A stretch of DNA of 12,245 bases, taken from positions 1 to 12,245 of the forward strand of contig CALMJB010000054.1 of the NCBI GenBank assembly GCA_937864205.1, written 5' to 3'. The notes below the pieces were generated by a model. That model had not been told where the DNA came from and did not search any database. It was given only the letters and a program-made list of their open reading frames with translations. This DNA comes from an uncultured Actinomycetes bacterium (GTDB lineage Bacteria > Actinomycetota > Actinomycetes > Nanopelagicales > Nanopelagicaceae). Position 1 is the stretch's first letter; the number at the start of each line of letters is the position of its first letter. Made by a program: the position numbers and the translations under genes. Positions 1 through 7,669 of this stretch are shown here, piece by piece.

Positions 1-43
1 TAGATTCTGCTTGCGCTGGAGCTGAGGGATATGGCAAAGACAT
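1..43 (-). CDS. Possible 5' end of an unidentified gene, cut by the window edge
   Basis: An ATG at 41-43 opens a frame that stays open to the left edge and begins MSLPYPSAPAQAES. It would start 26 bases after the lhgO-like stop and on the same strand. A weak AGG lies 8 bases before the ATG. In many Actinobacteria a thymidylate kinase gene follows topA, but these 14 residues carry no recognisable motif, so no function is assigned. The opposite strand is also open from base 3 to a TAG at 63-65, so a plus-strand gene ending here is an alternative. The minus-strand reading is preferred because it continues the operon and uses commoner codons. Confidence 0.3.
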   Translation of the reverse strand, partial: MSLPYPSAPAQAES

Positions 44-69
44 AAGACAAGCCTACCTATTCTAGAAAT

Positions 70-1287
70 TTAAAATAATTTATAATTTTCGATCGCCCAC
101 TGAGTAAAAGGATGAGCACTTGTCCATCCTGGAGAAACCGCATTTAGTAAGTGAATTGAATTTGCTTTTTTTTCAACAATATAATCCATCTCAAATTTTC
201 CAGTTTTAGTATTTACAATTTGAGCACGAATTCCCGATGGATACCTTTCCCAATTCTTATTTGTTTCAAATGATTCTGAAAGGTATGAGATTTCTTTTAA
301 AGCAGTTTTTGTTCTTAATTTTTTGCCTTCTTGGAGACCTAACTTAATAAGTTGAAGATTTTGACCTTTTCTTAATGCTAAACCCGCTTTAACAAACTCA
401 ATTAATTCACCAAATTTAATTTTGCTTAACAAGCTATATTGTTCTTTGCCAATTACTGGAAATGCATTTGGTCCTAATTTCACATATCCATCTAACGTAT
501 TTGTTGTGTGCACGCCTAGAAATGGATTTACGGGATTGGGCACGGGATAAATCAATCTTTTTGGGTTGGAATTTGTTCTTTTAGATATTTTATATGACCC
601 TAAAAAAGGAATGCAGAGATATTCTCGTGCAAGTTCAATTTGGTGAGCTAATTCAGCTGCCTTAGCCCCAGCACAATTTATTACTGTTTTTGCGTTAATA
701 ATTTTCGAATCAATATTAGTTAAAACTTCATTGTTTTTCATAAGTAGATTAACTTTTTGACCCAACTTTAAAACGCCGCCCATTTGGGTAAATCGATTTA
801 CTAATTTTTTTGTAACCAGTTCCGGAACTGTAACCGCTGTATTTGGTGACCATATAAACTTCTCAAACGTTTTTGCAGCAGGTTCAATATTTGCTAACTT
901 TGATTGATTCAGAAGTTCAATTTCAACACCATTTGCAACACCATTTGAATACAACTTATCAATTCTTTGCAAATCTACTTCATCGCGACAAACAACTACT
1001 TTCCCAGATTCCAAAATTGGTACATCGTTTTTCTTACAAAAATCCCTAAGATGGATATTTCCATCTCGGCAAAATTTTGCCTTTAGTGAATCTGGTGAAT
1101 AATAAAAACCTGCGTGGATGACGCCAGAGTTTCTGCCGCTGGCATGAAAACCTGAAACCAATTCTTTTTCATAAATAACAACCTTCGTACTTGGATTAGA
1201 TTCAAGAATATTAATTCCAAATGACAGACCAATCACTCCACCACCTACTATTAGGTAATCAATCGTTGGTTGTGAAGAATTCATCAT
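70..1287 (-). CDS. lhgO: FAD-dependent oxidoreductase, L-2-hydroxyglutarate oxidase (LhgO)-like
   Basis: This 405-residue protein belongs to the DAO/glycine-oxidase-type FAD superfamily. Members closest to LhgO oxidise L-2-hydroxyglutarate to 2-oxoglutarate. Seen: the dinucleotide-binding GGGVIG at residues 15-20, an acidic residue (E40) ending the second strand, the substrate-domain signature HASGRNSGVIHAGFYY at 48-63, VINCAGAKAAELA at 201-213, and a C-terminal GIRAQ at 351-355 followed by NAVSPGWTS at 381-389. The length is normal for the family. The start is ATG at 1285-1287, sharing one base with the topA stop (TAATG). No Shine-Dalgarno sequence is visible, so translation probably depends on coupling to topA. 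A second ATG follows immediately. Oddities: sampled lines are about 35% G+C against about 45% in topA, and it has five cysteines in 405 residues where the neighbours have almost none. Acquisition by transfer is plausible. The exact substrate is inferred; other 2-hydroxyacids or amines are possible. Confidence 0.8.
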   Translation of the reverse strand: MMNSSQPTIDYLIVGGGVIGLSFGINILESNPSTKVVIYEKELVSGFHASGRNSGVIHAGFYYSPDSLKAKFCRDGNIHLRDFCKKNDVPILESGKVVVCRDEVDLQRIDKLYSNGVANGVEIELLNQSKLANIEPAAKTFEKFIWSPNTAVTVPELVTKKLVNRFTQMGGVLKLGQKVNLLMKNNEVLTNIDSKIINAKTVINCAGAKAAELAHQIELAREYLCIPFLGSYKISKRTNSNPKRLIYPVPNPVNPFLGVHTTNTLDGYVKLGPNAFPVIGKEQYSLLSKIKFGELIEFVKAGLALRKGQNLQLIKLGLQEGKKLRTKTALKEISYLSESFETNKNWERYPSGIRAQIVNTKTGKFEMDYIVEKKANSIHLLNAVSPGWTSAHPFTQWAIENYKLF

Positions 1288-3995
1288 TAAATAGAGCCAA
1301 CGCCCGTTGCGGCTTTACGAGATTTCTTTTTTGATGCGCTGTCTGAAATCGTGTTCTTGGTAAGTGTGGGCGCGGTTTTTTTTCGACGTTTACCTTTTTT
1401 AGGAGCACCTTCATTCGCCAACTCCCAGGCTCTTCGTCCAGCTAATAACTCAAGACCGCGTTCTAATGTCAAATGTTCTACGACATCACCTCGACGCAAA
1501 GTTGCATTTGTTTCACCATCAGTTACATACATTCCAAATCGACCATCTTTAACAATAAGTGATTTACCACTGGCAGGATCAACTCCTAACTCTTTTAATG
1601 GTGGTTTAGCCACACCGCGGCGGCGCACTTTTGGTTGCTTATAAATCTCTATCGCCTCATCAAGTGAAATTGAAAATATCTGATCTTCACTTTGTAAAGT
1701 GCGGGAATCAGTGCCGTGTTTTAAATACGGGCCATACCTTCCGTTTTGAGCAGTTATATCAACGCCTTCATAGGTACCGACAACTCTTGGCAGAGATAAA
1801 AGCCTAAGCGCATCATCGATTGTCACAGTATTTAAATTCATCGAACTAAATAATGAAGCGGTTCGGGGTTTAATCACATCTTTTTTCCGTTTTTTCTTTG
1901 CTCCCTCTTCTGGCTCTGGTAAAACTTCAGTCACATAAGCGCCGTATCGGCCAGACTTTGCAATTATTGGATATCCAGTTTGTGGATCAGTGCCAAGTTC
2001 GCGCTCGCCAGATGGGGCTGCCAACAATTCAATTGCTTTTTGTAAAGTTAATTCATCTGGAGCTAAATCCTCTGGAATGTTTGCAAATTTTCGATTTTCA
2101 CCCTCACCTTGTTGAAGATAAGCACCATAACGACCAACCCGAATTTCTATTCCTTCGCCCATTTTCATCGTATTGATTTCTTGCGCATCAATTGCACCTA
2201 AATCGGCAGACATTGCTTGCAAGCCAGGATTTTTATCAGACCCAAAGAAAAATCTCTTAAGCCAATCAATTCTTTGCTCTTCACCAATCGCAATCCGATC
2301 TAAATCTTCTTCCATGCTGGCGGTAAATTCGTAATCAATTAATTTAGTGAAGTGTTGTTCAAGTAAACCGGTCACACTAAATGCTAAAAAGGTAGGAACT
2401 AATGCGCGTCCGCGTTTGTTTACATACCCGCGATCTTGAATAGTTTGAATAATCGATGCGAAGGTTGAAGGTCTACCAATACCAAGTTCCTCTAGTTTTT
2501 TAACTAATGTCGGTTCGGTATACCTAGCCGGTGGTTTAGTTTCATGGCCCTCGAACAAATACTTTGAAACCAAAATTTCTTCATTTAACTTCATTACAGG
2601 CAAGCGTTTATCGGAATCTGAATCCTCTTTATCTTCTTTTTCATCAATAATTTCTTCATAAGCCGCTAAGAATCCGGGGAAAACTACGGAAGAACCATTC
2701 GCTCTAAATATTGCATCTTTGTTATCTTTTGTGTGAACTTGAAAATCAACTCGCATCTGCATCTTTTTAGCATCAGACATTTGTGATGCAACGGTGCGCT
2801 TCCAAATTAAATCGTAAAGCGCGAACTCATCTCTTGATAATTCCGGTGCAATCTCTCCTGGAGTTCTAAACGAATCTCCCGCTGGTCTAATTGCCTCATG
2901 GGCTTCTTGTGCATTCTTGCTTTTGCCTTCGTAAACCCTTGGCGATGATGGAACATACTCTTTTCCATAAAGTGAAATAGCGCTGGCACGAGCTGCCTCA
3001 ATCGCGCTGGCCGATAAAGTTACTGAATCTGTTCGCATGTAAGTGATGTATCCATTTTCGTACAAACGTTGCGCAATTCGCATTGTTACTTGTGCACCCC
3101 AGCCCAACCTTGATCCAGCATCTTGTTGCATTGTTGATGTCGTGAACGGAGGTTTTGGCCGTTCTGTTCGCGGCGACTCATCAATTGATTTAACTGTTAA
3201 TGCTTTGCCTGCTAAAGAAGTTGCCAGCGCACTTGCAGAAGATTCATCAAGTAGCAAAATGTTTTGAATTTGTTTTTCTTTAATACCACCGCTTGCATCA
3301 AAGTCGTTTGTGGCGGCTATTCGCTTGCCATCAACGCTAATTAATCTAGCTTTAAATCCTGGCTGACACTCTGCTTGAAGATCCCACCAGGTTGAAGTTA
3401 TGAATGCCATGCGCTCACGTTCACGTTCAACAATCAATCTTGTTGCCACAGATTGCACTCGGCCAGCGGAAATTCTGGGCATTACTTTTTTCCAAAGCAC
3501 TGGTGAAAGTCGATACCCGTACAGTCGATCTAGAACTCTTCGCGTCTCTTGCGCATCGACCAATCGATAATCTAAGTCTCGAGTTTCCTTTGCAGCCTTT
3601 TGAATAGCATCTTTTGTAATTTCATGAAAAACCATTCGCCGGACCGGAATCTTTGGGCGCAACACTTCAATCAGGTGCCAAGCAATCGCTTCGCCCTCGC
3701 GATCTTCATCTGTCGCCAGTATCAATTCATCGGCAGATTTCATTAAATCTTTAAGTTCTGAAACTTTGGCTTTCTTATCTGGATTGATTACATAAAGTGG
3801 CGCAAAATCTTCTTCAATATTTACACCCTCTTTTGCCCAAGGAATTTTTTTATACTCTTTTGGAATATCGGCAGCGCGTTGAGGTAAATCGCGGATATGG
3901 CCAACCGATGCTTCAACTACATAATCTTTTCCAAGAAAAGCGCCGATTTTCCGCGCTTTAGCTGGAGATTCAACTATTACTAGTTTGGTACCCAA
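1287..3995 (-). CDS. topA: DNA topoisomerase I (type IA)
   Basis: It relaxes negatively supercoiled DNA by transient single-strand cleavage. The TOPRIM domain shows KLVIVESPAKA near residues 4-14 (E9) and ATDEDREGE at 94-102, holding the Mg-binding acidic residues. The catalytic tyrosine is Y319 within YITYMRTDS. RISAGRVQSVATRLI at 174-188 is also a type IA signature. The C-terminus has four GR(Y/F)G-type repeats (621-627, 682-688, 752-758, 818-824) and a lysine/arginine-rich tail at 866-896. There are no Cys4 zinc fingers, as expected for actinobacterial TopA. Its 902 residues are normal for the phylum. The start is TTG at 3993-3995: an in-frame TAG at 3999-4001 rules out anything further upstream, and no ATG or GTG precedes the conserved N-terminus. 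No clear ribosome binding site is visible. It lies 23 bases after the hppA stop and overlaps the lhgO-like gene by one base, so the three look co-transcribed. Confidence 0.97.
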   Translation of the reverse strand: MGTKLVIVESPAKARKIGAFLGKDYVVEASVGHIRDLPQRAADIPKEYKKIPWAKEGVNIEEDFAPLYVINPDKKAKVSELKDLMKSADELILATDEDREGEAIAWHLIEVLRPKIPVRRMVFHEITKDAIQKAAKETRDLDYRLVDAQETRRVLDRLYGYRLSPVLWKKVMPRISAGRVQSVATRLIVERERERMAFITSTWWDLQAECQPGFKARLISVDGKRIAATNDFDASGGIKEKQIQNILLLDESSASALATSLAGKALTVKSIDESPRTERPKPPFTTSTMQQDAGSRLGWGAQVTMRIAQRLYENGYITYMRTDSVTLSASAIEAARASAISLYGKEYVPSSPRVYEGKSKNAQEAHEAIRPAGDSFRTPGEIAPELSRDEFALYDLIWKRTVASQMSDAKKMQMRVDFQVHTKDNKDAIFRANGSSVVFPGFLAAYEEIIDEKEDKEDSDSDKRLPVMKLNEEILVSKYLFEGHETKPPARYTEPTLVKKLEELGIGRPSTFASIIQTIQDRGYVNKRGRALVPTFLAFSVTGLLEQHFTKLIDYEFTASMEEDLDRIAIGEEQRIDWLKRFFFGSDKNPGLQAMSADLGAIDAQEINTMKMGEGIEIRVGRYGAYLQQGEGENRKFANIPEDLAPDELTLQKAIELLAAPSGERELGTDPQTGYPIIAKSGRYGAYVTEVLPEPEEGAKKKRKKDVIKPRTASLFSSMNLNTVTIDDALRLLSLPRVVGTYEGVDITAQNGRYGPYLKHGTDSRTLQSEDQIFSISLDEAIEIYKQPKVRRRGVAKPPLKELGVDPASGKSLIVKDGRFGMYVTDGETNATLRRGDVVEHLTLERGLELLAGRRAWELANEGAPKKGKRRKKTAPTLTKNTISDSASKKKSRKAATGVGSI

Positions 3996-4018
3996 GTGCT
4001 AAATAAATCCCGATTACT

Positions 4019-6274
4019 TTAAGCAATCGCAGTGGATTTACGCCTACTTCTAATTAATGAGTAAACAATTACTAGTACTGCAACTAGAGAAATTATTTTT
4101 GCAGTTGACTCGTTTCCATTTAGTGCAAATGAAACAATCGCTGGCGTAATCAACAAACCAACTAAGTTCATTACTTTAATTAATGGGTTAATAGCTGGAC
4201 CAGCTGTGTCTTTAAATGGATCTCCAACTGTGTCACCAATAACTGTGGCAGCGTGCGCTTCAGATCCTTTACCGCCATGGTTTCCATCTTCAACCATCTT
4301 TTTAGCGTTATCCCAAGCACCACCGGAATTCGCTAAAAACACCGCCATTAAAGTTCCGGTGCCAATTGCACCAGCAAGGTATGCACCAAGTGCGCCCACG
4401 CCTAATCCAAATCCAACGGCAATTGGCGCCATCACAGCTAATAAACCAGGAGTGGCAAGCTCGCGCAACGAATCGCGGGTACAAATATCAACGACTCGAC
4501 CATATTGCGGACGAACTTTTCCAGTCATGATGCCAGGGAATTTCTGGAATTGTTCACGCACTTCAAATACAACCGCTCCAGCTGCCCGTGAAACTGCGTT
4601 GATTGCCAACCCGGAAAACATAAATACAACTGATGCGCCAATGACTAAACCAACCAAATTTCTCGGATCGGCCACATCAAGCACACCTTGGAATTGCAAC
4701 GCTAAATCTGTCGCGGTTTTTCCAGCTTCAGTAACCGCTTCTTTGATTGCATCAGTGAATGCACCAAATAGTGCAGTTGCAGCTAAGACTGCAGTTGCAA
4801 TAGCAATTCCTTTTGTAATCGCTTTAGTTGTATTGCCCACTGCATCAAGAGAGGTAAGAATTTTTGCGCCGTCACCTTTTACATCGCCAGACATTTCGGC
4901 AATTCCTTGCGCGTTATCTGAAATCGGACCAAAGGTATCCATTGCAACAATTACACCTACAGTTGTAAGTAATCCAGTTCCGGCAAGTGCAACTGCAAAT
5001 AGTGAAAGCACAATCGAGCCATTACCAAGTAAAAATGCACCAAATACCGCGGCGGCAATCAAAAGCGCTGAATAAACCGCAGATTCGAATCCAACTGAAA
5101 TTCCAGCCAATATCACAGTTGCCGGACCGGTCTTTGATGATGCGGAAACATCATTAACTGGGCGCTTGCCAACTTCTGTAAAGAATCCAGTTAATACTTG
5201 AATCGCAGCAGCTAAAACAATTCCGATCAAAACTGCAGTGAATGCAAACATTCTTGGATTTAGGTCAAAGTTCTGCATATCAGTTTTCAAACCCGACATA
5301 TTCTTTAATGAATCTGGCAAATATGTGTAAGTGGTTAGTCCTACTAATACCGCGCTAATAACGGCAGATAAAAAGAAAGATCGATTAATTGCATTCATTG
5401 CGCTTCGATCACCGGCACGCAATTTGGTTAAAAAGATTCCGATAATCGCGGTGATGATTCCGATGCCTGGAACAAGTAGAGGATAAATAAGTCCGGCATC
5501 ACCAAAACCTGCTTTACCCAGAATTAAAGCTGCAACCAAAGTAACCGCGTATGATTCAAATAAATCTGCAGCCATTCCAGCGCAATCACCAACATTGTCG
5601 CCAACGTTGTCTGCAATGGTGGCAGCATTTCGTGGATCATCTTCTGGAATATTTTTTTCAACTTTACCAACTAGATCGGCACCTACATCGGCCGCCTTGG
5701 TAAATATTCCGCCGCCCACACGCATGAACATCGCAAGCATTGCAGCTCCAAAACCAAAACCTTCTAAAACTTTTGGCGCATCAGCTTTATACAAAATAAC
5801 TACCAAACTGGCGCCAAGTAATCCCAATCCAACTGTGGTCATACCAACAACACCACCGGTTCGGAAAGCAATCTGCACAGCTTTTGAGGCTGACTTTTGT
5901 CGAGCCGCTTCAGCAACTCGAACGTTAGCCCGCACTGCCAACCACATTCCGTTATAACCAACCAAAGCTGAAAAGGCTGCGCCGATTAAGAAAAATATCG
6001 AACGACCAATTCGAATGTCCATGTCGCCGGGTAGTGCAAAAAGTAGAACAAAAACAATCGCTACAAAATAGGAAAGGGTTTTAAATTGTCTTGTTAAATA
6101 TGCAGCCGCGCCTTCTTGTACTGCGGCGGCAATTTCCCGCATCTTGTCGGTACCTTCACCTGCCGCCAGAACTTGCGCGCGCAGCCCATAAGCAATTGCA
6201 AGCGCAACCAGCGAAATTCCAAGAACGATGTATGCGTAATTTAGGTTATCCCCGGATACTTGAACTAAATCCAA
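4019..6274 (-). CDS. hppA: Membrane-bound proton-pumping pyrophosphatase, K+-independent type
   Basis: It hydrolyses cytoplasmic pyrophosphate and exports protons, recovering energy from biosynthetic PPi. The protein is almost entirely membrane segments. Residue numbers here count from the upstream in-frame TTG at 6280 (753 residues); subtract 2 for the preferred start. Core motifs: DVGADLVGKVE at 198-208, DNVGDNVGD at 224-232, MDTFGPISDNAQG at 447-459 and GDTVGDPFKDTAGP at 682-695. The GNTTKAITKG stretch (482-491) has lysine at 486 and threonine at 489. In this family, lysine at that site replaces the K+ requirement and marks K+-independent H+-PPases (from published A460K work on the Carboxydothermus enzyme). 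Start choice: AAGGAG at 6282-6287 is only 1 base from the TTG at 6278-6280 but 7 bases from the TTG at 6272-6274, so the downstream TTG is preferred (751 residues). It is first in a probable hppA-topA-lhgO operon. Confidence 0.96.
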   Translation of the reverse strand: MDLVQVSGDNLNYAYIVLGISLVALAIAYGLRAQVLAAGEGTDKMREIAAAVQEGAAAYLTRQFKTLSYFVAIVFVLLFALPGDMDIRIGRSIFFLIGAAFSALVGYNGMWLAVRANVRVAEAARQKSASKAVQIAFRTGGVVGMTTVGLGLLGASLVVILYKADAPKVLEGFGFGAAMLAMFMRVGGGIFTKAADVGADLVGKVEKNIPEDDPRNAATIADNVGDNVGDCAGMAADLFESYAVTLVAALILGKAGFGDAGLIYPLLVPGIGIITAIIGIFLTKLRAGDRSAMNAINRSFFLSAVISAVLVGLTTYTYLPDSLKNMSGLKTDMQNFDLNPRMFAFTAVLIGIVLAAAIQVLTGFFTEVGKRPVNDVSASSKTGPATVILAGISVGFESAVYSALLIAAAVFGAFLLGNGSIVLSLFAVALAGTGLLTTVGVIVAMDTFGPISDNAQGIAEMSGDVKGDGAKILTSLDAVGNTTKAITKGIAIATAVLAATALFGAFTDAIKEAVTEAGKTATDLALQFQGVLDVADPRNLVGLVIGASVVFMFSGLAINAVSRAAGAVVFEVREQFQKFPGIMTGKVRPQYGRVVDICTRDSLRELATPGLLAVMAPIAVGFGLGVGALGAYLAGAIGTGTLMAVFLANSGGAWDNAKKMVEDGNHGGKGSEAHAATVIGDTVGDPFKDTAGPAINPLIKVMNLVGLLITPAIVSFALNGNESTAKIISLVAVLVIVYSLIRSRRKSTAIA

Positions 6275-6281
6275 TTTCAAT

Positions 6282-6287
6282 CTCCTT
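6282..6287 (-). promoter_or_regulatory. Ribosome binding site of hppA
   Basis: AAGGAG, a near-perfect Shine-Dalgarno sequence, sits 7 bases before TTG 6272-6274 and 1 base before TTG 6278-6280. The spacing favours the inner TTG as the hppA start. Confidence 0.75.
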
Positions 6288-6308
6288 TTATGTCCCTATT
6301 TATCTTTC

Positions 6309-6314
6309 ACTATA
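6309..6314 (-). promoter_or_regulatory. Predicted -10 box of the hppA operon promoter
   Basis: TATAGT on the minus strand differs from TATAAT at one base. It would start transcription near 6302, leaving a leader of about 28 bases that contains the AAGGAG site. No good -35 hexamer is seen at 16-18 bases upstream (the positions read AATTAA-like). A 7-base inverted repeat at 6321-6348 brackets the missing -35, which may mean activator dependence. Confidence 0.4.
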
Positions 6315-6320
6315 CATATT

Positions 6321-6348
6321 TATTAGGTTTATTAATTTTGCCCTAATA
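6321..6348. repeat. Inverted repeat TATTAGG-N14-CCTAATA, candidate operator
   Basis: Perfect 7-base arms at 6321-6327 and 6342-6348, with starts 21 bases apart (about two helical turns). It lies directly upstream of the predicted hppA -10 and spans its -35 region. The long AT-rich spacer makes a protein-binding site likelier than an RNA hairpin. A short direct repeat, TTTATTA at 6319-6325 and 6328-6334, overlaps it. Confidence 0.45.
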
Positions 6349-6461
6349 GACAATGGGCGAGAGTTTACGCACACTCTAGGGTTAATCGGCAAATCTGAGC
6401 AAGGAAAAAGTGGATAAAGGCTGAATTCAAAGCACATAATCATTGAATTGGAATATCTCAA

Positions 6462-6467
6462 TATAAC
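6462..6467 (+). promoter_or_regulatory. Possible -10 box for the dedA gene, near-leaderless
   Basis: TATAAC lies 9 bases before the dedA ATG at 6477, and no purine-rich Shine-Dalgarno sequence precedes that ATG. Transcription would begin within a few bases of the ATG, giving the leaderless arrangement common in Actinobacteria. A -35-like TTGAAT at 6443-6448 is only 13 bases away, which is too close, so support is weak. Confidence 0.3.
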
Positions 6468-6476
6468 CTTTTCTCC

Positions 6477-7100
6477 ATGCATTTCCTTAGCGCTGAGAGC
6501 GCAATCAATACTTTTGGGTTGATTGGAATATTTGCAATTCTTTTTTTAGAAACTGGATTACCACTGATCATCGGTCTGCCCGGAGATTCTCTGTTATTTC
6601 TGGCCGGTGTAGCGGCATCTGGTACCGGTGAAAAACTTAATGTAAAACTTTCGCTGGCGCCATTACTGATTGGTTCGGTGTTAGCCGCAATATTTGGATC
6701 TCAATTAGGACATTGGCTTGGAAAAAAATACGGAGTAAAACTTTTTCAAAACGAGAAATCAAAAGTTTTCAACCCAAGATATTTAGCAAAGACAAAAACT
6801 TGGGTGGAAAACTACGGTATGGGAAAGATGATTTTTATTGGCAGATTTATTCCAGTAGTTCGACATGTGGTCAATCCAGTATCGGGTTTACTTGGTTTCC
6901 CAGTTAAAAAATTTATCTTTTGGAATGTAGTAAGTGCAGTTGTTTGGACACAAGGATTCATCTGGGGTGGTTATTACTTAGGCGAAAAGTTAAAGGGATC
7001 AGTTGATCAATATATTCTGCCGATAGTTGCGGTAATTGTTATTTTGTCTATTTCGCCAATAATTTTAGAGTTATATAAAAATTACAAAAATAAAAGATAA
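6477..7100 (+). CDS. DedA-family integral membrane protein
   Basis: A 207-residue polytopic membrane protein of the DedA/SNARE-associated (VTT) family. Members are implicated in membrane homeostasis, and some (UptA of Bacillus) recycle undecaprenyl phosphate. Seen: the ETGLP...LPGD signature at residues 25-37 (E25, P29, D37), and the GRFIPVVRH motif at 122-130 with the two conserved arginines R123 and R129. Hydrophobic stretches cover roughly 10-45, 62-82, 118-165 and 178-198, with a basic C-terminus. The length is typical. It is the only plus-strand gene here, divergent from hppA and ending one base from the pyrE stop. Start ATG 6477 has no Shine-Dalgarno sequence and may be leaderless. Base composition is AT-rich (about 30% in the sampled lines of its second half). 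The substrate cannot be read from sequence. Confidence 0.9.
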   Translation: MHFLSAESAINTFGLIGIFAILFLETGLPLIIGLPGDSLLFLAGVAASGTGEKLNVKLSLAPLLIGSVLAAIFGSQLGHWLGKKYGVKLFQNEKSKVFNPRYLAKTKTWVENYGMGKMIFIGRFIPVVRHVVNPVSGLLGFPVKKFIFWNVVSAVVWTQGFIWGGYYLGEKLKGSVDQYILPIVAVIVILSISPIILELYKNYKNKR

Positions 7101-7101
7101 T

Positions 7102-7647
7102 TTAATTTAAACCCAAGTCGGCTAATGAATACGCCGACAAATAAGGTAAACCAACCGTTTCGACCGCGACTTTGGCGCCACGTTCAACGATTACCGCAAC
7201 TGCGACAACGATTGCGCCTTCTGCTTTTAATGCTTCTACTGCAGTTAAAACTGAACCTCCGGTAGTGCTGGTGTCTTCGACCGCTAATACTTTTTTTCCT
7301 TTTATATCTGGCCCTTCAATTCTGCGCTGTAATCCATGAGCTTTCTCAGATTTACGCACAACAAATGAGTTTAACTTTCGCCCATTTTTTGCTGCACTAT
7401 GCATCATTGCGGTAGCCACGGGATCTGCACCAAGGGTTAAACCACCAACCGCTTCGTAATCAAAATCTTTTGTAAGTTCTAACATGACTTCGCCTACCAA
7501 TGGCGCTGCCTCTGAATCTAAAGTCACTCTACGTAAATCAACGTAGTAATTTGCTTCTTTTCCGCTGGACAAAATTACTTTGCCATGAACAACCGCTTTG
7601 TTTTTTATTTGTTCCTTTAGTTTTTCTTTTGCATCAGTGGCGGACAT
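7102..7647 (-). CDS. pyrE: Orotate phosphoribosyltransferase
   Basis: It joins orotate to PRPP to give OMP, the fifth step of de novo pyrimidine synthesis, in the cytosol. The 181-residue protein has YYVDLR at 34-39, a catalytic-loop lysine/histidine motif RKSEKAHG at 98-105, and the PRPP-binding VLAVEDTSTTGGS at 120-132. The last with VED-x-TTGGS is diagnostic. Length and order match short bacterial PyrE. Start ATG 7645-7647 is 22 bases after the dnaJ stop, preceded only by a weak GGGG. It is probably carried on the dnaK-grpE-dnaJ transcript or on a promoter inside the dnaJ end. It occupies the position where many Actinobacteria have hspR. It contains no cysteine. Confidence 0.95.
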   Translation of the reverse strand: MSATDAKEKLKEQIKNKAVVHGKVILSSGKEANYYVDLRRVTLDSEAAPLVGEVMLELTKDFDYEAVGGLTLGADPVATAMMHSAAKNGRKLNSFVVRKSEKAHGLQRRIEGPDIKGKKVLAVEDTSTTGGSVLTAVEALKAEGAIVVAVAVIVERGAKVAVETVGLPYLSAYSLADLGLN

Positions 7648-7669
7648 AACCCCACTTTAATCTAGATAT

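Noticed and set aside
3..65. Plus-strand frame ending in TAG at 63-65, as the tail of a convergent gene
   Set aside because: Possible but not supported: 20 codons with no motif, using ATA, AGA and CTA. The minus-strand start at 43 is equally open and fits the operon direction.
1866..1900. Lysine-rich segment in TopA (about residues 699-709) as a frameshift or junction
   Set aside because: The frame is uninterrupted, and basic linkers between C-terminal repeats are normal in actinobacterial TopA.
4206..5075. A 289-codon open frame on the plus strand opposite hppA
   Set aside because: It is a shadow of hppA: Thr/Ser/Pro/Ala-rich low-complexity product, no family motifs and no ribosome site, while the minus strand encodes clear pyrophosphatase motifs throughout.
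6360..6377. AGAGT-N8-ACTCT small inverted repeat between hppA and dedA
   Set aside because: Five-base arms with an 8-base loop, no extension and no link to a promoter element; expected by chance.
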